A stretch of DNA of 64,000 bases from assembly GCA_020634375.1 (NCBI GenBank), contig JACKBX010000004.1, positions 1-64,000 on the forward strand, given 5' to 3'. Below are positions 50,616 to 59,362 of the stretch, one piece after another; position 1 is the stretch's first letter; the number at the start of each line of letters is the position of its first letter. Both the position numbers and the translations under genes were made by a program. Origin of the DNA: Ardenticatenaceae bacterium. Its GTDB lineage: Bacteria; Chloroflexota; Anaerolineae; Promineifilales; Promineifilaceae. The notes under the pieces were generated by a model that searched no databases, was not told where the DNA came from, and worked only from the letters and a program-made list of their open reading frames with translations.

Positions 50616-53573
50616 TCACGGCCGTACCAACCCCTCCACTATCACCTTATCATCCACCGGCGAACCGGCAGCGTCCAGCACGGGCAGGCGGCGCAGGTCG
50701 GCCAGCAAGTACCAGCCCACAATCAGGCGGTACTCGCCGGGCGGCAGGTCGGGGGCAAGCTGCACGGTGTACGGGTCGGTGATGGTTTCACCGGGCGGCC
50801 ATTGGCTAGTGGGGCGCGTACCCTGCACCGGCCAGGCGTCTATCTGCCCCACAATGCGGTCGTTGGCATCCAGCACTTGCACAAACACGGTGTAATCTTC
50901 CGCCAGCGGAGCCAGCCCTTGCCACGTCAGCGTCAGGGGCAACTGCCCACCCGCTTGCAGCCGCGTGTCGGGGATGGCAATATCTAGCAGGGCGATTTTG
51001 TCGTCAAAATTGGTCGCCCCCTCCGGCAAAGGCACGCCGCTGACCTCCACCGTGCCCAATGTGCAGGCGTCGCGCCCGGTTTGCAGCCAGCCGCACACCA
51101 CCTGCCCCGGCTCTCCCTGCACAATGATGGGGAAACGGCCGTTCCCCATCCCATCAAACACAACTTCGTAAGAGATTGGTTGCTGGTTGTTGGTTACTGG
51201 TTGCTGGTTGCTGGTTGCTAACCGCTCATTGCTAACCGCTAAAAGCTCGCCGCTTCCCATCAGCAGCACCGGCAGCGGCGTTTGCGGCCGGATTTGCGCC
51301 GGAAACTGTGCGCCGCTGAGGGTGGCCGGGCCAAGTTGGATGCGATACGGCCGTGCCAAATCCAAGCCACCTGTGGCTGGCAAATCTAGCGTCGTCACCG
51401 TTTGCCAATCCAGCGCGGCGGCGGGCGTGAAGGGCGGGGCAACGGCCACCTGCACCGCCAGCGTTTGCGGCGCGGCGCTGATCGGCTGCGGCAGCAGGTA
51501 AAAGTCGGGCACAATCTCCCCGGCACGCCAGGCCAGCGTGGGGTAATCGTCGTTGGCCGGGTGCTGACCGCTGGCGTTGAGCGGCGGCTGCCCCTGCCAG
51601 CGCAGGTACACGTACCAAAATTGCTGCAGCGGCGCGGCGGCCTGCCAATAGAGGGTGACGGCCGTCATACGCGGCGCATAGTCGCTGTTGGGCACGGCTT
51701 CGTAGCCCAGCAGTTGCAGCGGGCCAAAGCTGAGGTTGACGGGGATGGCGGCGGCGGGAAGGGTGGTGAACGGCCGTGTACTCACTTCCGTCAGCGGCCC
51801 CATTGAGCGCAAATGGTAGATGCCCTCCAGCCCCGGCAGGTAGCGGGCAAGGTAGACCGCTTGCCCGGCGGCGATGCGCGTGTCTAGTTCGGCGCGGTAG
51901 GCGGCCTCGTCGGGCAGCACCATGATGTCCAGGTCGGGGCGCAGCCCTTCGGCTTGCTGCAAGTAGTACAGTGGGGCGATTTTCTCGCTGTCGGCGAGGA
52001 TGGCGCTATTTTCGGCGAGGGGGAGGTTGAGTACGGCCGTGCCCCACTGCACCAACCCATCCACCCCCGACCGATCTACTTGGGGCCAAGTGGCGATGGC
52101 AAGCAGCAGAATGGGGAGAAATAGGAGAGTAATCAGTAATCGGTAATCAGTAATCGGTAATCGATGCGCGATTGGCTGCCAATCGTCAATCGTAATTCGT
52201 AAATCGTAAATCGCTGCTGCGCCTGCGGCCCACCACAGCGCCATTACCACATGCGCCCCCGTCAAAAAGACGTTGAGGTCGGGGACGTAGTAGTTGAGGG
52301 CGTAAAAGGTGAAGCCGAGCCAGGTGACGAAGAGCAGCAGGGCAGCGCGGCGCTGGCGCATAATCAGGTAGATGAGGCCGACGGCCGTCAGCGCCAGATT
52401 AATCCCGCCCCAATTGTCGAGAAACAGGCGGCCCACAATCTCGTAGCGGGCGGGGTCGTGCAGCCACGCGCCCCATTGCAACGCGCCCTGAAAACGGCCG
52501 CCCATCACCCAATCCACAAAGCGCCGCCAGCCCATTGGCTCGCCGTTCAGGGCTTGCCAGCGTAGGGGCAGGTAGGCGTAGAGGCTGAGGGGAATGAGGA
52601 AGGCGAGGGCGAGTTTGAGGAGAGATTGGAGATTGGAGATTAGAGATTTTTGGCGGTTGTGGTAGACGATGATAAGCAAAATGATAGCGGTGGATGGAAA
52701 GAGAAAAAGGGTGGTTAAATGATTAGTCAATCCCAACCCTAACAAAAACGTTAGCCCCACCAATCTCCAATCTCTAATCTCTAATCGCCAATCCCCCAAC
52801 CCCACCATCAGCCACAGGGCGGCGCTGATGATGAGGGCGTGCAGGGTGTAGACCTCGGCTTCAACGGCCTGGCTCCAAAAGGTGGGGGTGACGCCGAGAG
52901 CGAGGGCGGCGAGGAGGGCGGGCAACGGCCGTTTCACCAACCGTGCTCCTGCATAATAGATGAATGTGGCGGCGAGGAGGGCGTAAACGGCCGTGCCCAC
53001 ATTCAACCGCCACGCCACCGAACCAATGGGGATGACGGCCGTCCACAACTTACCCAGCAACAAATAAAGCGGGTAGCCGGTGGGATGGGCAATGCCCAAC
53101 TGCGCCGCCACCACCTGAAATTCGAAGGTGTCGGCACGGCCTACGGTGCGGCCCAGGGTTAGCAAGTAAATAGGAGCCAACCCTAAAAGGATGAAGGATG
53201 AAGGATGAAGGATGAAGCGGTTGGCAATTGACCATTGGCTATTGACCATTGACCATTTGCTTTGGGTTATCAGCACAACGGTCAGCCAGAGGCTGGCGGC
53301 AAAGATGAGGCGGCTGCGCGTGGGATCAACGGTGGGGTCGAAGAGCCAGAGCAGGTTGAGCAGCAGTGGCAACGTGGCTGATGACTGACGGATGACGAGC
53401 GCGGCCAGTACAGTGATGATGAGGGCGATGATGAGGGTGGGAAACGGCCGTGCCAGCCACAACCACCTCGGAAAAACTGCCTCATACAACAGCCGCTCCA
53501 GCGCCAAGCCCGCAATAAATAACGGCATCCATAAAAACAGTCGCTGACTCCAATTCTTTTCAGAAAACATCAT
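50616..53573 (-). CDS. Large membrane protein of the DUF2723/TMEM260 (GT-C) type
   Basis: A 985-residue polytopic protein. Near residue 150 it has FEFQVVAAQLGIAHPTGYPL, the signature of DUF2723 proteins; the human member TMEM260 is an O-mannosyltransferase, so a lipid-linked sugar transferase role is likely but not proven. About a dozen membrane segments occupy residues 10-510. The C-terminal 450 residues are external and strand-rich, with the FVQVLDANDRIVGQIDAWPV domain shared with two other large proteins here. Five word repeats are translated in frame (53188-53260, 52755-52797, 52619-52650, 52126-52213, 51176-51245), for example WSMVNSQWSIANRF and NERLATSNQQPVTNNQQPIS. Confidence 0.85.
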   Translation of the reverse strand: MMFSEKNWSQRLFLWMPLFIAGLALERLLYEAVFPRWLWLARPFPTLIIALIITVLAALVIRQSSATLPLLLNLLWLFDPTVDPTRSRLIFAASLWLTVVLITQSKWSMVNSQWSIANRFILHPSSFILLGLAPIYLLTLGRTVGRADTFEFQVVAAQLGIAHPTGYPLYLLLGKLWTAVIPIGSVAWRLNVGTAVYALLAATFIYYAGARLVKRPLPALLAALALGVTPTFWSQAVEAEVYTLHALIISAALWLMVGLGDWRLEIRDWRLVGLTFLLGLGLTNHLTTLFLFPSTAIILLIIVYHNRQKSLISNLQSLLKLALAFLIPLSLYAYLPLRWQALNGEPMGWRRFVDWVMGGRFQGALQWGAWLHDPARYEIVGRLFLDNWGGINLALTAVGLIYLIMRQRRAALLLFVTWLGFTFYALNYYVPDLNVFLTGAHVVMALWWAAGAAAIYDLRITIDDWQPIAHRLPITDYRLLITLLFLPILLLAIATWPQVDRSGVDGLVQWGTAVLNLPLAENSAILADSEKIAPLYYLQQAEGLRPDLDIMVLPDEAAYRAELDTRIAAGQAVYLARYLPGLEGIYHLRSMGPLTEVSTRPFTTLPAAAIPVNLSFGPLQLLGYEAVPNSDYAPRMTAVTLYWQAAAPLQQFWYVYLRWQGQPPLNASGQHPANDDYPTLAWRAGEIVPDFYLLPQPISAAPQTLAVQVAVAPPFTPAAALDWQTVTTLDLPATGGLDLARPYRIQLGPATLSGAQFPAQIRPQTPLPVLLMGSGELLAVSNERLATSNQQPVTNNQQPISYEVVFDGMGNGRFPIIVQGEPGQVVCGWLQTGRDACTLGTVEVSGVPLPEGATNFDDKIALLDIAIPDTRLQAGGQLPLTLTWQGLAPLAEDYTVFVQVLDANDRIVGQIDAWPVQGTRPTSQWPPGETITDPYTVQLAPDLPPGEYRLIVGWYLLADLRRLPVLDAAGSPVDDKVIVEGLVRP

Positions 53574-53636
53574 GGGTTAATTGTACCGTTCCCCTCCCAA
53601 AAACAAGAATCCACCGCCCAATCAACGGGCAAGCGT

Positions 53637-53666
53637 TTGCGTTTCGCCCTGTCCCTTTGTTATACT
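53637..53666 (+). promoter_or_regulatory. Probable promoter of the phosphate transport pair
   Basis: TTGCGT (53637-53642) and TATACT (53661-53666) are separated by 18 bp, upstream of the PiT gene. A perfect palindrome lies 14 bp further downstream. Confidence 0.5.
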
Positions 53667-53680
53667 CCACATCCTTTTCT

Positions 53681-53697
53681 GTTAACAACTTGTTAAC
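53681..53697. promoter_or_regulatory. Perfect palindrome upstream of the PiT gene (putative operator)
   Basis: GTTAACAACTTGTTAAC has 8-base arms around one central base and lies 18 bp before the ATG, just after a promoter-like sequence. It does not look like a PHO box. The protein that binds it is unknown. Confidence 0.6.
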
Positions 53698-53715
53698 AAT
53701 TAGAGCAAATTCATC

Positions 53716-54705
53716 ATGAGTGCGACATTCATTTTTCTACTCGTTACGGCCCTGGCCTTCGACTTTCTCAACGGGTTCCACGACAGTTCTAACATCGTGG
53801 CAACCCCCATCGCGTCGCGTGCTTTGCCACCCCGTTTGGTGCTCTGGATGACGGCATTCGCTGAATTTACCGGCCCCTTTCTCTTCGGCGTTGCCGTCGC
53901 CGAGACCATCGGTACTGGATTAACTGATCCCAGCCACGTCACCATGCCGGTCATCATAGCCGCTATGTTATCGGCCGTTATCTGGAACATCATCACCTGG
54001 TGGTTGGGCATTCCCTCTAGTTCTTCGCACGCGTTGGTTGGCGGTATTGTTGGCGCAATTGCTGTCAGCCAGGGATTCGATGCCATTCAAACCAGTGGCC
54101 TCATCAAAATCACATCGGCCCTCTTCATCTCCCCCGTACTTGGCATCTTGATGGGGTACTTGTTGATGAATATAACCTTGTTCCTCGCTCGTGGCGCAAC
54201 CCCACGCGTCAATCGCTTTTTCAAACGAGCGCAGTTATTCACCTCTTTTGGGCTGGCCCTCAGTCATGGCGCCAACGATGCCCAAAAGACAATGGGGATC
54301 ATTACTCTGGGCCTCCTCATCGATGGTTCTATTGATCACTTTATTGTGCCTACATGGGTGATTGCCGCCAGCGCAGGCATGATAGCGCTGGGGACTGCAA
54401 TGGGTGGATGGCGGCTGATTAAAACATTGGGAGCACGTATTTATAAAATTCGCCCTGTACATGGTTTTGTTTCTCAAATTTCTGGGGCGTCCATCATTTT
54501 AGGAGCAGCTCTTTTTGGTGGGCCAGTGAGTACAACACAGGTGATGAGTTCCTCGATCATGGGTGCGGGCGCGGCCGAACGCTTGACAAAAGTGCGCTGG
54601 AAAGTGGGCTATGAAATGGTTGTCGCCTGGATGCTGACAATTCCAATCTCGGCATTGCTGGCGGCATTAATTTACGTGTTGCTCAAAATTGTTATGGGTG
54701 CGTAA
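53716..54705 (+). CDS. pit: Inorganic phosphate transporter, PiT family
   Basis: A 329-residue inner-membrane permease that moves phosphate with a cation. The two inverted-repeat signatures are present: DFLNGFHDSSNIVATPIASR (about 15-34) and LSHGANDAQKTMGIITLGLL (about 184-203). About 10 hydrophobic segments. IPSSSSHALVGG and GGPVSTTQVMSSSIMGAGAA are further family loops. The length is typical of the short bacterial form. It is followed after 9 bp by a DUF47 gene, a common pairing. The region is free of ACGGCCGT from about 53446 to 55426. Confidence 0.96.
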   Translation: MSATFIFLLVTALAFDFLNGFHDSSNIVATPIASRALPPRLVLWMTAFAEFTGPFLFGVAVAETIGTGLTDPSHVTMPVIIAAMLSAVIWNIITWWLGIPSSSSHALVGGIVGAIAVSQGFDAIQTSGLIKITSALFISPVLGILMGYLLMNITLFLARGATPRVNRFFKRAQLFTSFGLALSHGANDAQKTMGIITLGLLIDGSIDHFIVPTWVIAASAGMIALGTAMGGWRLIKTLGARIYKIRPVHGFVSQISGASIILGAALFGGPVSTTQVMSSSIMGAGAAERLTKVRWKVGYEMVVAWMLTIPISALLAALIYVLLKIVMGA

Positions 54706-54714
54706 GAGAGGTGT

Positions 54715-55353
54715 ATGATGCAAATGGAATGGTTGATGCGCTTTCTGAAACCAAAGAAAGACAATTTCATACAAATGCTCATCGAGCAAGGCGAGTACGC
54801 TGTTGCCGTTGTTGAAGCCTTACAAGCATATTTCAAGAAACAAACTGATAAGAAAAGTATCCGCGCTCGGCAAATTGAAAAAGATGCGGATGAACTTCAA
54901 CGAATTTTTGTGCATGATTTGCTTAACACTTTTGTGACGCCCATAGACCGGGAAGATTTGTTTGCGCTCACTCGTGCTTTGGACAATTTCATTGACTACG
55001 TGTATGACACGGTAGAAGAATTAGAGATTTTCGAGATAGAGCCTTCACCTGCCATTATAAATATCACAGCATTACTATTGGAGATGGCAAACGAGTTGTT
55101 GTTGGCTTTGCATCGCTTGATGGACCATCCTGGCGTAGCTGCCGAACATGCCAGGAAGGCGAAAGGGTTAGAGAATCAGGTAGAGGATGCTTATCGACAC
55201 AGTCTGGCAGAGTTATTCAAAGGGACGGAAAGTATGGAGCAGGTTATACAAGTCTTGAAAAGACGTGAAGTGTTGCGGCATCTGTCTAATGCGGCCGACC
55301 AGGGAGATATGGCTGCAAACACGATCATGGATATTGTGGTGAAGTGGAGTTAA
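54715..55353 (+). CDS. DUF47 family PhoU-like protein (phosphate transport accessory)
   Basis: A 212-residue all-helical protein. MMQMEWLMRFLKPKKDNFIQ is the usual start, then IRARQIEKDADELQRIFVHD, TPIDREDLFALTRALDNFID and MANELLLALHRLMDHPGVAA. The D-x2-D/E residues in the second and third stretches probably bind metal, as in PhoU. It should regulate the adjacent PiT transporter. Start at 54715 or 54718. Helices cover nearly the whole chain; no membrane segment. Confidence 0.94.
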   Translation: MMQMEWLMRFLKPKKDNFIQMLIEQGEYAVAVVEALQAYFKKQTDKKSIRARQIEKDADELQRIFVHDLLNTFVTPIDREDLFALTRALDNFIDYVYDTVEELEIFEIEPSPAIINITALLLEMANELLLALHRLMDHPGVAAEHARKAKGLENQVEDAYRHSLAELFKGTESMEQVIQVLKRREVLRHLSNAADQGDMAANTIMDIVVKWS

Positions 55354-55392
55354 GTGTAAAGTAAAAGAGGATCGCATTTTATTTTGCGTTAT

Positions 55393-55887
55393 TCAGGTTC
55401 GCCCTGCTCGATAGTAGGCATAATCTAACGGCCGTGTCGGAACCCCCAACTCAACTAAAACTGGTGTCAACTGACTGCGATGCTCGGTCGCATGGTTCAT
55501 AACGTGTTGCAAAATGTCGCTCAGATGCAAGGCTGAAGGTGCGCCTGCCGTGTTACGATATTCAATCATACGTTTGCAATCATCATCACTAAGCCATTGT
55601 AAATAATTAGCCCAACTATGGCGCACACTACTCCAAGTCTGGTTGACAGCAGCAAAATCGGGAAATTCAGCAGGGTCTGGCAAGATTGTAGGGCTTTCTC
55701 CCTGGCAGCGCACGTACCAGATTTGCTCGGCGGCAAAACTGTGTACAAGCAAGCTGTGAATAGAATGGTGAAAAATAGGACGAGATGCATGGTAATCAAC
55801 AGAAGATAGCTGTTCAATGCTTTTGTAGACGTGCTGCCAGGCCCAGTTATTATAGCTAAATAAACGTCGCATATGGTCGGCAATCAT
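55393..55887 (-). CDS. DinB-family protein
   Basis: A 164-residue four-helix-bundle protein of the DinB/YfiT superfamily. The metal-binding histidines are in SIHSLLVHSFAAEQIWYVRC (about 42-61) and DILQHVMNHATEHRSQLTPV (about 128-147). Members act as thiol-dependent transferases or DNA-damage-induced proteins; the role here is unknown. RBS AAGGAGG lies 5 bases before ATG 55887. Confidence 0.9.
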   Translation of the reverse strand: MIADHMRRLFSYNNWAWQHVYKSIEQLSSVDYHASRPIFHHSIHSLLVHSFAAEQIWYVRCQGESPTILPDPAEFPDFAAVNQTWSSVRHSWANYLQWLSDDDCKRMIEYRNTAGAPSALHLSDILQHVMNHATEHRSQLTPVLVELGVPTRPLDYAYYRAGRT

Positions 55888-55911
55888 GGGTTCCTCCTTA
55901 TCCCGCCATAC

Positions 55912-55942
55912 AAAAAAGCCCCAGGTATCGTCCCGAGGCTTT
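55912..55942 (-). terminator. Intrinsic terminator after the 64-aa gene
   Basis: On the minus strand AAAGCCTCGGG / CCTGGGGCTTT (two mismatches) is followed by a six-T run. It ends the small gene at 55975 before the dinB-like gene begins. Confidence 0.75.
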
Positions 55943-55974
55943 CTTCACTATGCGTTTGAAACAGTTGTTTCGGT

Positions 55975-56169
55975 TTACGCTTTTTTCAGAACGGGCAGCC
56001 CGTTCCGGCTTTCGGACACTTGGTATCCTGCGGGTACCGCATCAATAGCGCCATCTTTGACCTCACGGGCAAAGAAGTAGATGGTTTGGCTACGGCCGTT
56101 CTTCAACTGTGTATCGCGCTTGTGCAGAAAGTAAGTACGTCCTTTGGAATTTGTGAAACTAAATGCCAT
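55975..56169 (-). CDS. Small conserved-looking protein, 64 residues
   Basis: A basic 64-residue protein beginning MAFSFTNSKGRTYFLHKRDT and containing IYFFAREVKDGAIDAVPAGY, then ending in RNGLPVLKKA. There is no signal or membrane segment. Stand-alone small proteins with this FTN-KG-TY-L-H layout followed by YFF are familiar in several bacterial phyla, but I know no function. Its own RBS (AAGGAAGG) and terminator show a real, independent unit. Contains one ACGGCCGT site. Confidence 0.82.
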   Translation of the reverse strand: MAFSFTNSKGRTYFLHKRDTQLKNGRSQTIYFFAREVKDGAIDAVPAGYQVSESRNGLPVLKKA

Positions 56170-56385
56170 TTGTTACCTTCCTTTTTGATTTTAATTTCTC
56201 TTGCAGAGACCAATTCAGATGTTTTTCTCTCCAGAGTGTACCCATCTTAGAACAATCTCCCTTGAGAGGCAAGCGTTTTCTTTCGGTTTGATAGAAAATT
56301 CACGTAGATTCACCCACAAAATGTGTCTGTCACGGCCGTTCCTCCACTCTCTAGCACGCATTTTCCTTTCCCTTATAATGGGGCG

Positions 56386-58995
56386 ATGTCCGGCGATTTA
56401 CTGCAAACGAAATTATATGCACCGAGGTTACGGCCGTCCCTCGTCCCCCGCCCGCGCCTGATCAAAAAGCTCAACGCGGGACTAGATGGTAAACTCACCC
56501 TCATCTCCGCCCCTGCGGGCTTTGGCAAAACCACGCTGGTCAGCGAATGGATTCATCATTCATCATTCATCGTTCATCCTTTAAAAGTTACCTGGTTATC
56601 ACTGGATGAGGCGGATGCTGACCCGACACGTTTTCTGACTTACCTTGTCGCTGCGCTACAGAAAATTGCACCAGCTATTGGAGAAGGCGTGTTAAACGTG
56701 CTCCAATCGCCGCAGACACCACCAACCGAATCGATTCTGACACCCCTGCTCAACGAAATTGCCATAATCCCGGATGAGTTGGCCCTCATTCTGGACGATT
56801 ACCACGTGATTGACGCGCAGCCGGTTGATCAGATCCTCACATTTTTGCTGGAACATCTGCCGCCGCAACTGCATTTGGTGATGACCACCCGCGAAGACCC
56901 CAATTTGCCGCTGGCGCGTCTGCGTGTGCGTGGGCAGTTGACAGAGCTGCGGGCGGCTGATTTGCGCTTTACGGTGGCGGAAACGGCCGTTTTCCTCAAC
57001 CAAATCATGGGGCTAACCCTCTCAGAAGACGATATTGCCGCGCTGGAAGCACGCACCGAAGGGTGGATTGCCGGGCTGCAAATGGCCGCCCTGTCGATGC
57101 AGGGTCAGCCAGACGCCACTGACTTCATTCAATCTTTCACCGGCAGCCACCGCTTTGTGCTGGATTATCTGGTGGAGGAGGTGCTGAATCAGCAGCCAGA
57201 ACGTGTGCAGCAGTTTTTGTTGGAAACGGCCGTTCTCAACCAACTCACCGCCCCCCTCTGCAATGCCCTCACCAGCGATGACAGGGGTCAGGATATTCTA
57301 GAATGGCTAGAACGCGCCAACTTATTTGTCGTGCCGCTGGACAACGAACGTCGTTGGTATCGTTACCACCATCTCTTTGCTGAACTGCTGCGGCAGCGAT
57401 TGCAGCAAAACATGGCAGAAGCAGATGTCGCCATTCTGCACAGCCGCGCCAGCCGCTGGTACGAAGAGCATGGGCTGACCTTACACGCCTTTCACCATGC
57501 CACAGCCGCCCATGACGTTGCACAAGCAGCGCGTTTGATTGAAGGCGACGGTGTGCCCCTCTATTTTCAGGGGGAAGCGATTCCTGTGCAGCAGTGGCTT
57601 GCCGCTTTACCCAGAGCCGAATTTGAGAAACGGCCGTCATTGTGGGTAACATACGCCTCTGTACTAACCATGACCGGCCAACTGCACGACAATATCGCGG
57701 ACATTTTGCAAGCGGCCGAAACATCTCTGCCAGATGCGGCTCACGATGACCAAACGGCCGATTTACTCGGCCAAATTGCCGCCATTCGCGCCATGTTGGG
57801 CGTCCCCAAAAACCAGATAGACACCATCATCACGCAGTCGCGCCGCGCTCTGGCGCTGCTGCACCCCGATAACGCGCCAATGCGTACCACCACCACCTGG
57901 GCATTGGGCTATGCCTATCAGGTGCAGGGAAATCGGGAAGCGGCCAGCCAAGCGTATGCCGAAACCATCGCCCACAGCCAAAAATCTGGCAACCTCATGA
58001 CTGAAATCGCCGCCACAACCTGTTTGGGGCAGATTCAGGAAACAGAAAATCAACTGCACCCGGCGCAGGCGTCCTTCCGGCGCGTTTTGCAACTGGTTGG
58101 CGATCCGCCCTGGCCGGCGGCGTGCGAAGCGTTTGTGGGGCTGGGCCGCATCCATTATGAGTGGGACGATTTGGAGACGACCGAACAGTATGGACGGCAA
58201 GCGTTGGCTCTGGCGCGGCAGCTAGACAATGTGGATACGCCAGCAGCCTGCCACGTCTTGCTGGCTCGCGTGAAATTGGCGCAGGGGGATGCGGCGGGTG
58301 CGCTGGCGGTATTGGCGGAAGCCGACCAGTTTGTGCAACAGCATCATTTTGAGCATTGGGTGGCGGAGATAACGGCCGTTCGCATTCAAACGCTGCTGCG
58401 CCAAGGCAATCTTACAGAAGCGGCACAGTTAGCCGAGACTCATGATCTGCCCATCAGCCAGGCTCGTGTGCGGCTGGCGCAAGGCAATCCTGCCGCAGCG
58501 TTGGCATTGCTGGAACCGCATCGTCACCAGATGGCGGCGTTGGTTTTGTTGGCGGTTGCTTATGAGGCGGATGGGGAAAGGGAAACGGCCGTTTCCACCC
58601 TCCACCACGCCCTAACGCAAGCCAAACCACATGGATTTATCCGCACTTTCATCGACGCGGAGCCTCCAATGGCTCGCCTGCTCTACGAAGCAATGAAGCG
58701 CCAAACCCATACAGACTACATTCGCCAACTGCTAAACGCTTTCCCCACCACCTCGCCCAATTTCCAAGCTCCAATCCCCAGCCCTCAATCTCCCCTCATC
58801 GAACCATTGAGCCAGCGCGAACAAGAAGTCCTGCAACACATCGCCAAAGGGCTAACCAATCAAGAAATAGCCGACCGACTTTACCTCTCGCTGCACACGG
58901 TCAAAATCCATGCCCGCAATATCTACGGCAAATTGGGCGTTAAAAATCGTACCCAGGCTGTTACCAAAGGGAAGGCACTGGGCATCTTGCCGTAA
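56386..58995 (+). CDS. MalT-like LuxR-family ATPase regulator (LAL type)
   Basis: An 869-residue STAND-type transcription activator. N-terminal NTPase: Walker A SAPAGFGKTTLVSEW, Walker B LALILDDYHVID, sensor region VMTTREDPNLPLARLRVRGQ. A TPR/superhelical middle follows (about 390-780), then a C-terminal LuxR helix-turn-helix LSQREQEVLQHIAKGLTNQE through HTVKIHARNIYGKLGVKNR. The start at 56386 (MSGDLLQTKLYAPRL) matches the family; TATAAT at 56374-56379 is only 7 bases before it, so the transcript may be leaderless. A TTCATCATTCATCATTCATC word repeat (56550-56585) is translated as IHHSSFIVHP after Walker A. The inducer is unknown. Confidence 0.92.
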   Translation: MSGDLLQTKLYAPRLRPSLVPRPRLIKKLNAGLDGKLTLISAPAGFGKTTLVSEWIHHSSFIVHPLKVTWLSLDEADADPTRFLTYLVAALQKIAPAIGEGVLNVLQSPQTPPTESILTPLLNEIAIIPDELALILDDYHVIDAQPVDQILTFLLEHLPPQLHLVMTTREDPNLPLARLRVRGQLTELRAADLRFTVAETAVFLNQIMGLTLSEDDIAALEARTEGWIAGLQMAALSMQGQPDATDFIQSFTGSHRFVLDYLVEEVLNQQPERVQQFLLETAVLNQLTAPLCNALTSDDRGQDILEWLERANLFVVPLDNERRWYRYHHLFAELLRQRLQQNMAEADVAILHSRASRWYEEHGLTLHAFHHATAAHDVAQAARLIEGDGVPLYFQGEAIPVQQWLAALPRAEFEKRPSLWVTYASVLTMTGQLHDNIADILQAAETSLPDAAHDDQTADLLGQIAAIRAMLGVPKNQIDTIITQSRRALALLHPDNAPMRTTTTWALGYAYQVQGNREAASQAYAETIAHSQKSGNLMTEIAATTCLGQIQETENQLHPAQASFRRVLQLVGDPPWPAACEAFVGLGRIHYEWDDLETTEQYGRQALALARQLDNVDTPAACHVLLARVKLAQGDAAGALAVLAEADQFVQQHHFEHWVAEITAVRIQTLLRQGNLTEAAQLAETHDLPISQARVRLAQGNPAAALALLEPHRHQMAALVLLAVAYEADGERETAVSTLHHALTQAKPHGFIRTFIDAEPPMARLLYEAMKRQTHTDYIRQLLNAFPTTSPNFQAPIPSPQSPLIEPLSQREQEVLQHIAKGLTNQEIADRLYLSLHTVKIHARNIYGKLGVKNRTQAVTKGKALGILP

Positions 58996-59037
58996 ACGTT
59001 CTCATTGTGATACATGAAAAACTTGGTAGTGGGCGAA

Positions 59038-59308
59038 TAGTAAGTGATAGGTAAGCTAGATGCACGATCCAAGAAACGATTGCCTACCCCTGTCGCGTTT
59101 GCAACAGCACGAATATTGTTAAGAATGGCACCAATCGCTGTGGCAATTAGTAGTATTGGTGCAAAGAGTGTGGCGCACGACGTGTCTTGCAGCCCAAACG
59201 CCTTCCATCATCCGAAAAAAAGAAGCCGCACTGAATGTTTGCAAGGAATGAGCCAGTATGCGGGTTGTGTAACGATGTTTAGGCATCCAGCTTACCTATC
59301 ACTTACTA
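59038..59308. mobile_element. MITE-like element, 271 bp with 26-bp terminal inverted repeats
   Basis: TAGTAAGTGATAGGTAAGCT (59038-59057) is repeated exactly as its reverse complement at 59289-59308, and the match extends to 26 bp with one mismatch (AGCTaGATGC against AGCTgGATGC). If the outer TA is a target-site duplication, the element would be of the TA-duplicating (IS630/mariner-like) type. The 219-bp interior has no complete ORF. One 89-codon frame runs through it but uses the terminal repeat as coding sequence. It lies in the gap between a LuxR gene and the CHAT/sigma module. Confidence 0.8.
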
Positions 59309-59362
59309 CCTGACCTCTACCCTTATTTTCCATGTCCACTAAATGAGGTGAAGCCCACATCA

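Noticed and set aside
59044..59313. 89-codon ORF inside the MITE-like element
   Set aside because: It begins and ends within the terminal inverted repeats and shows no domain; likely chance.
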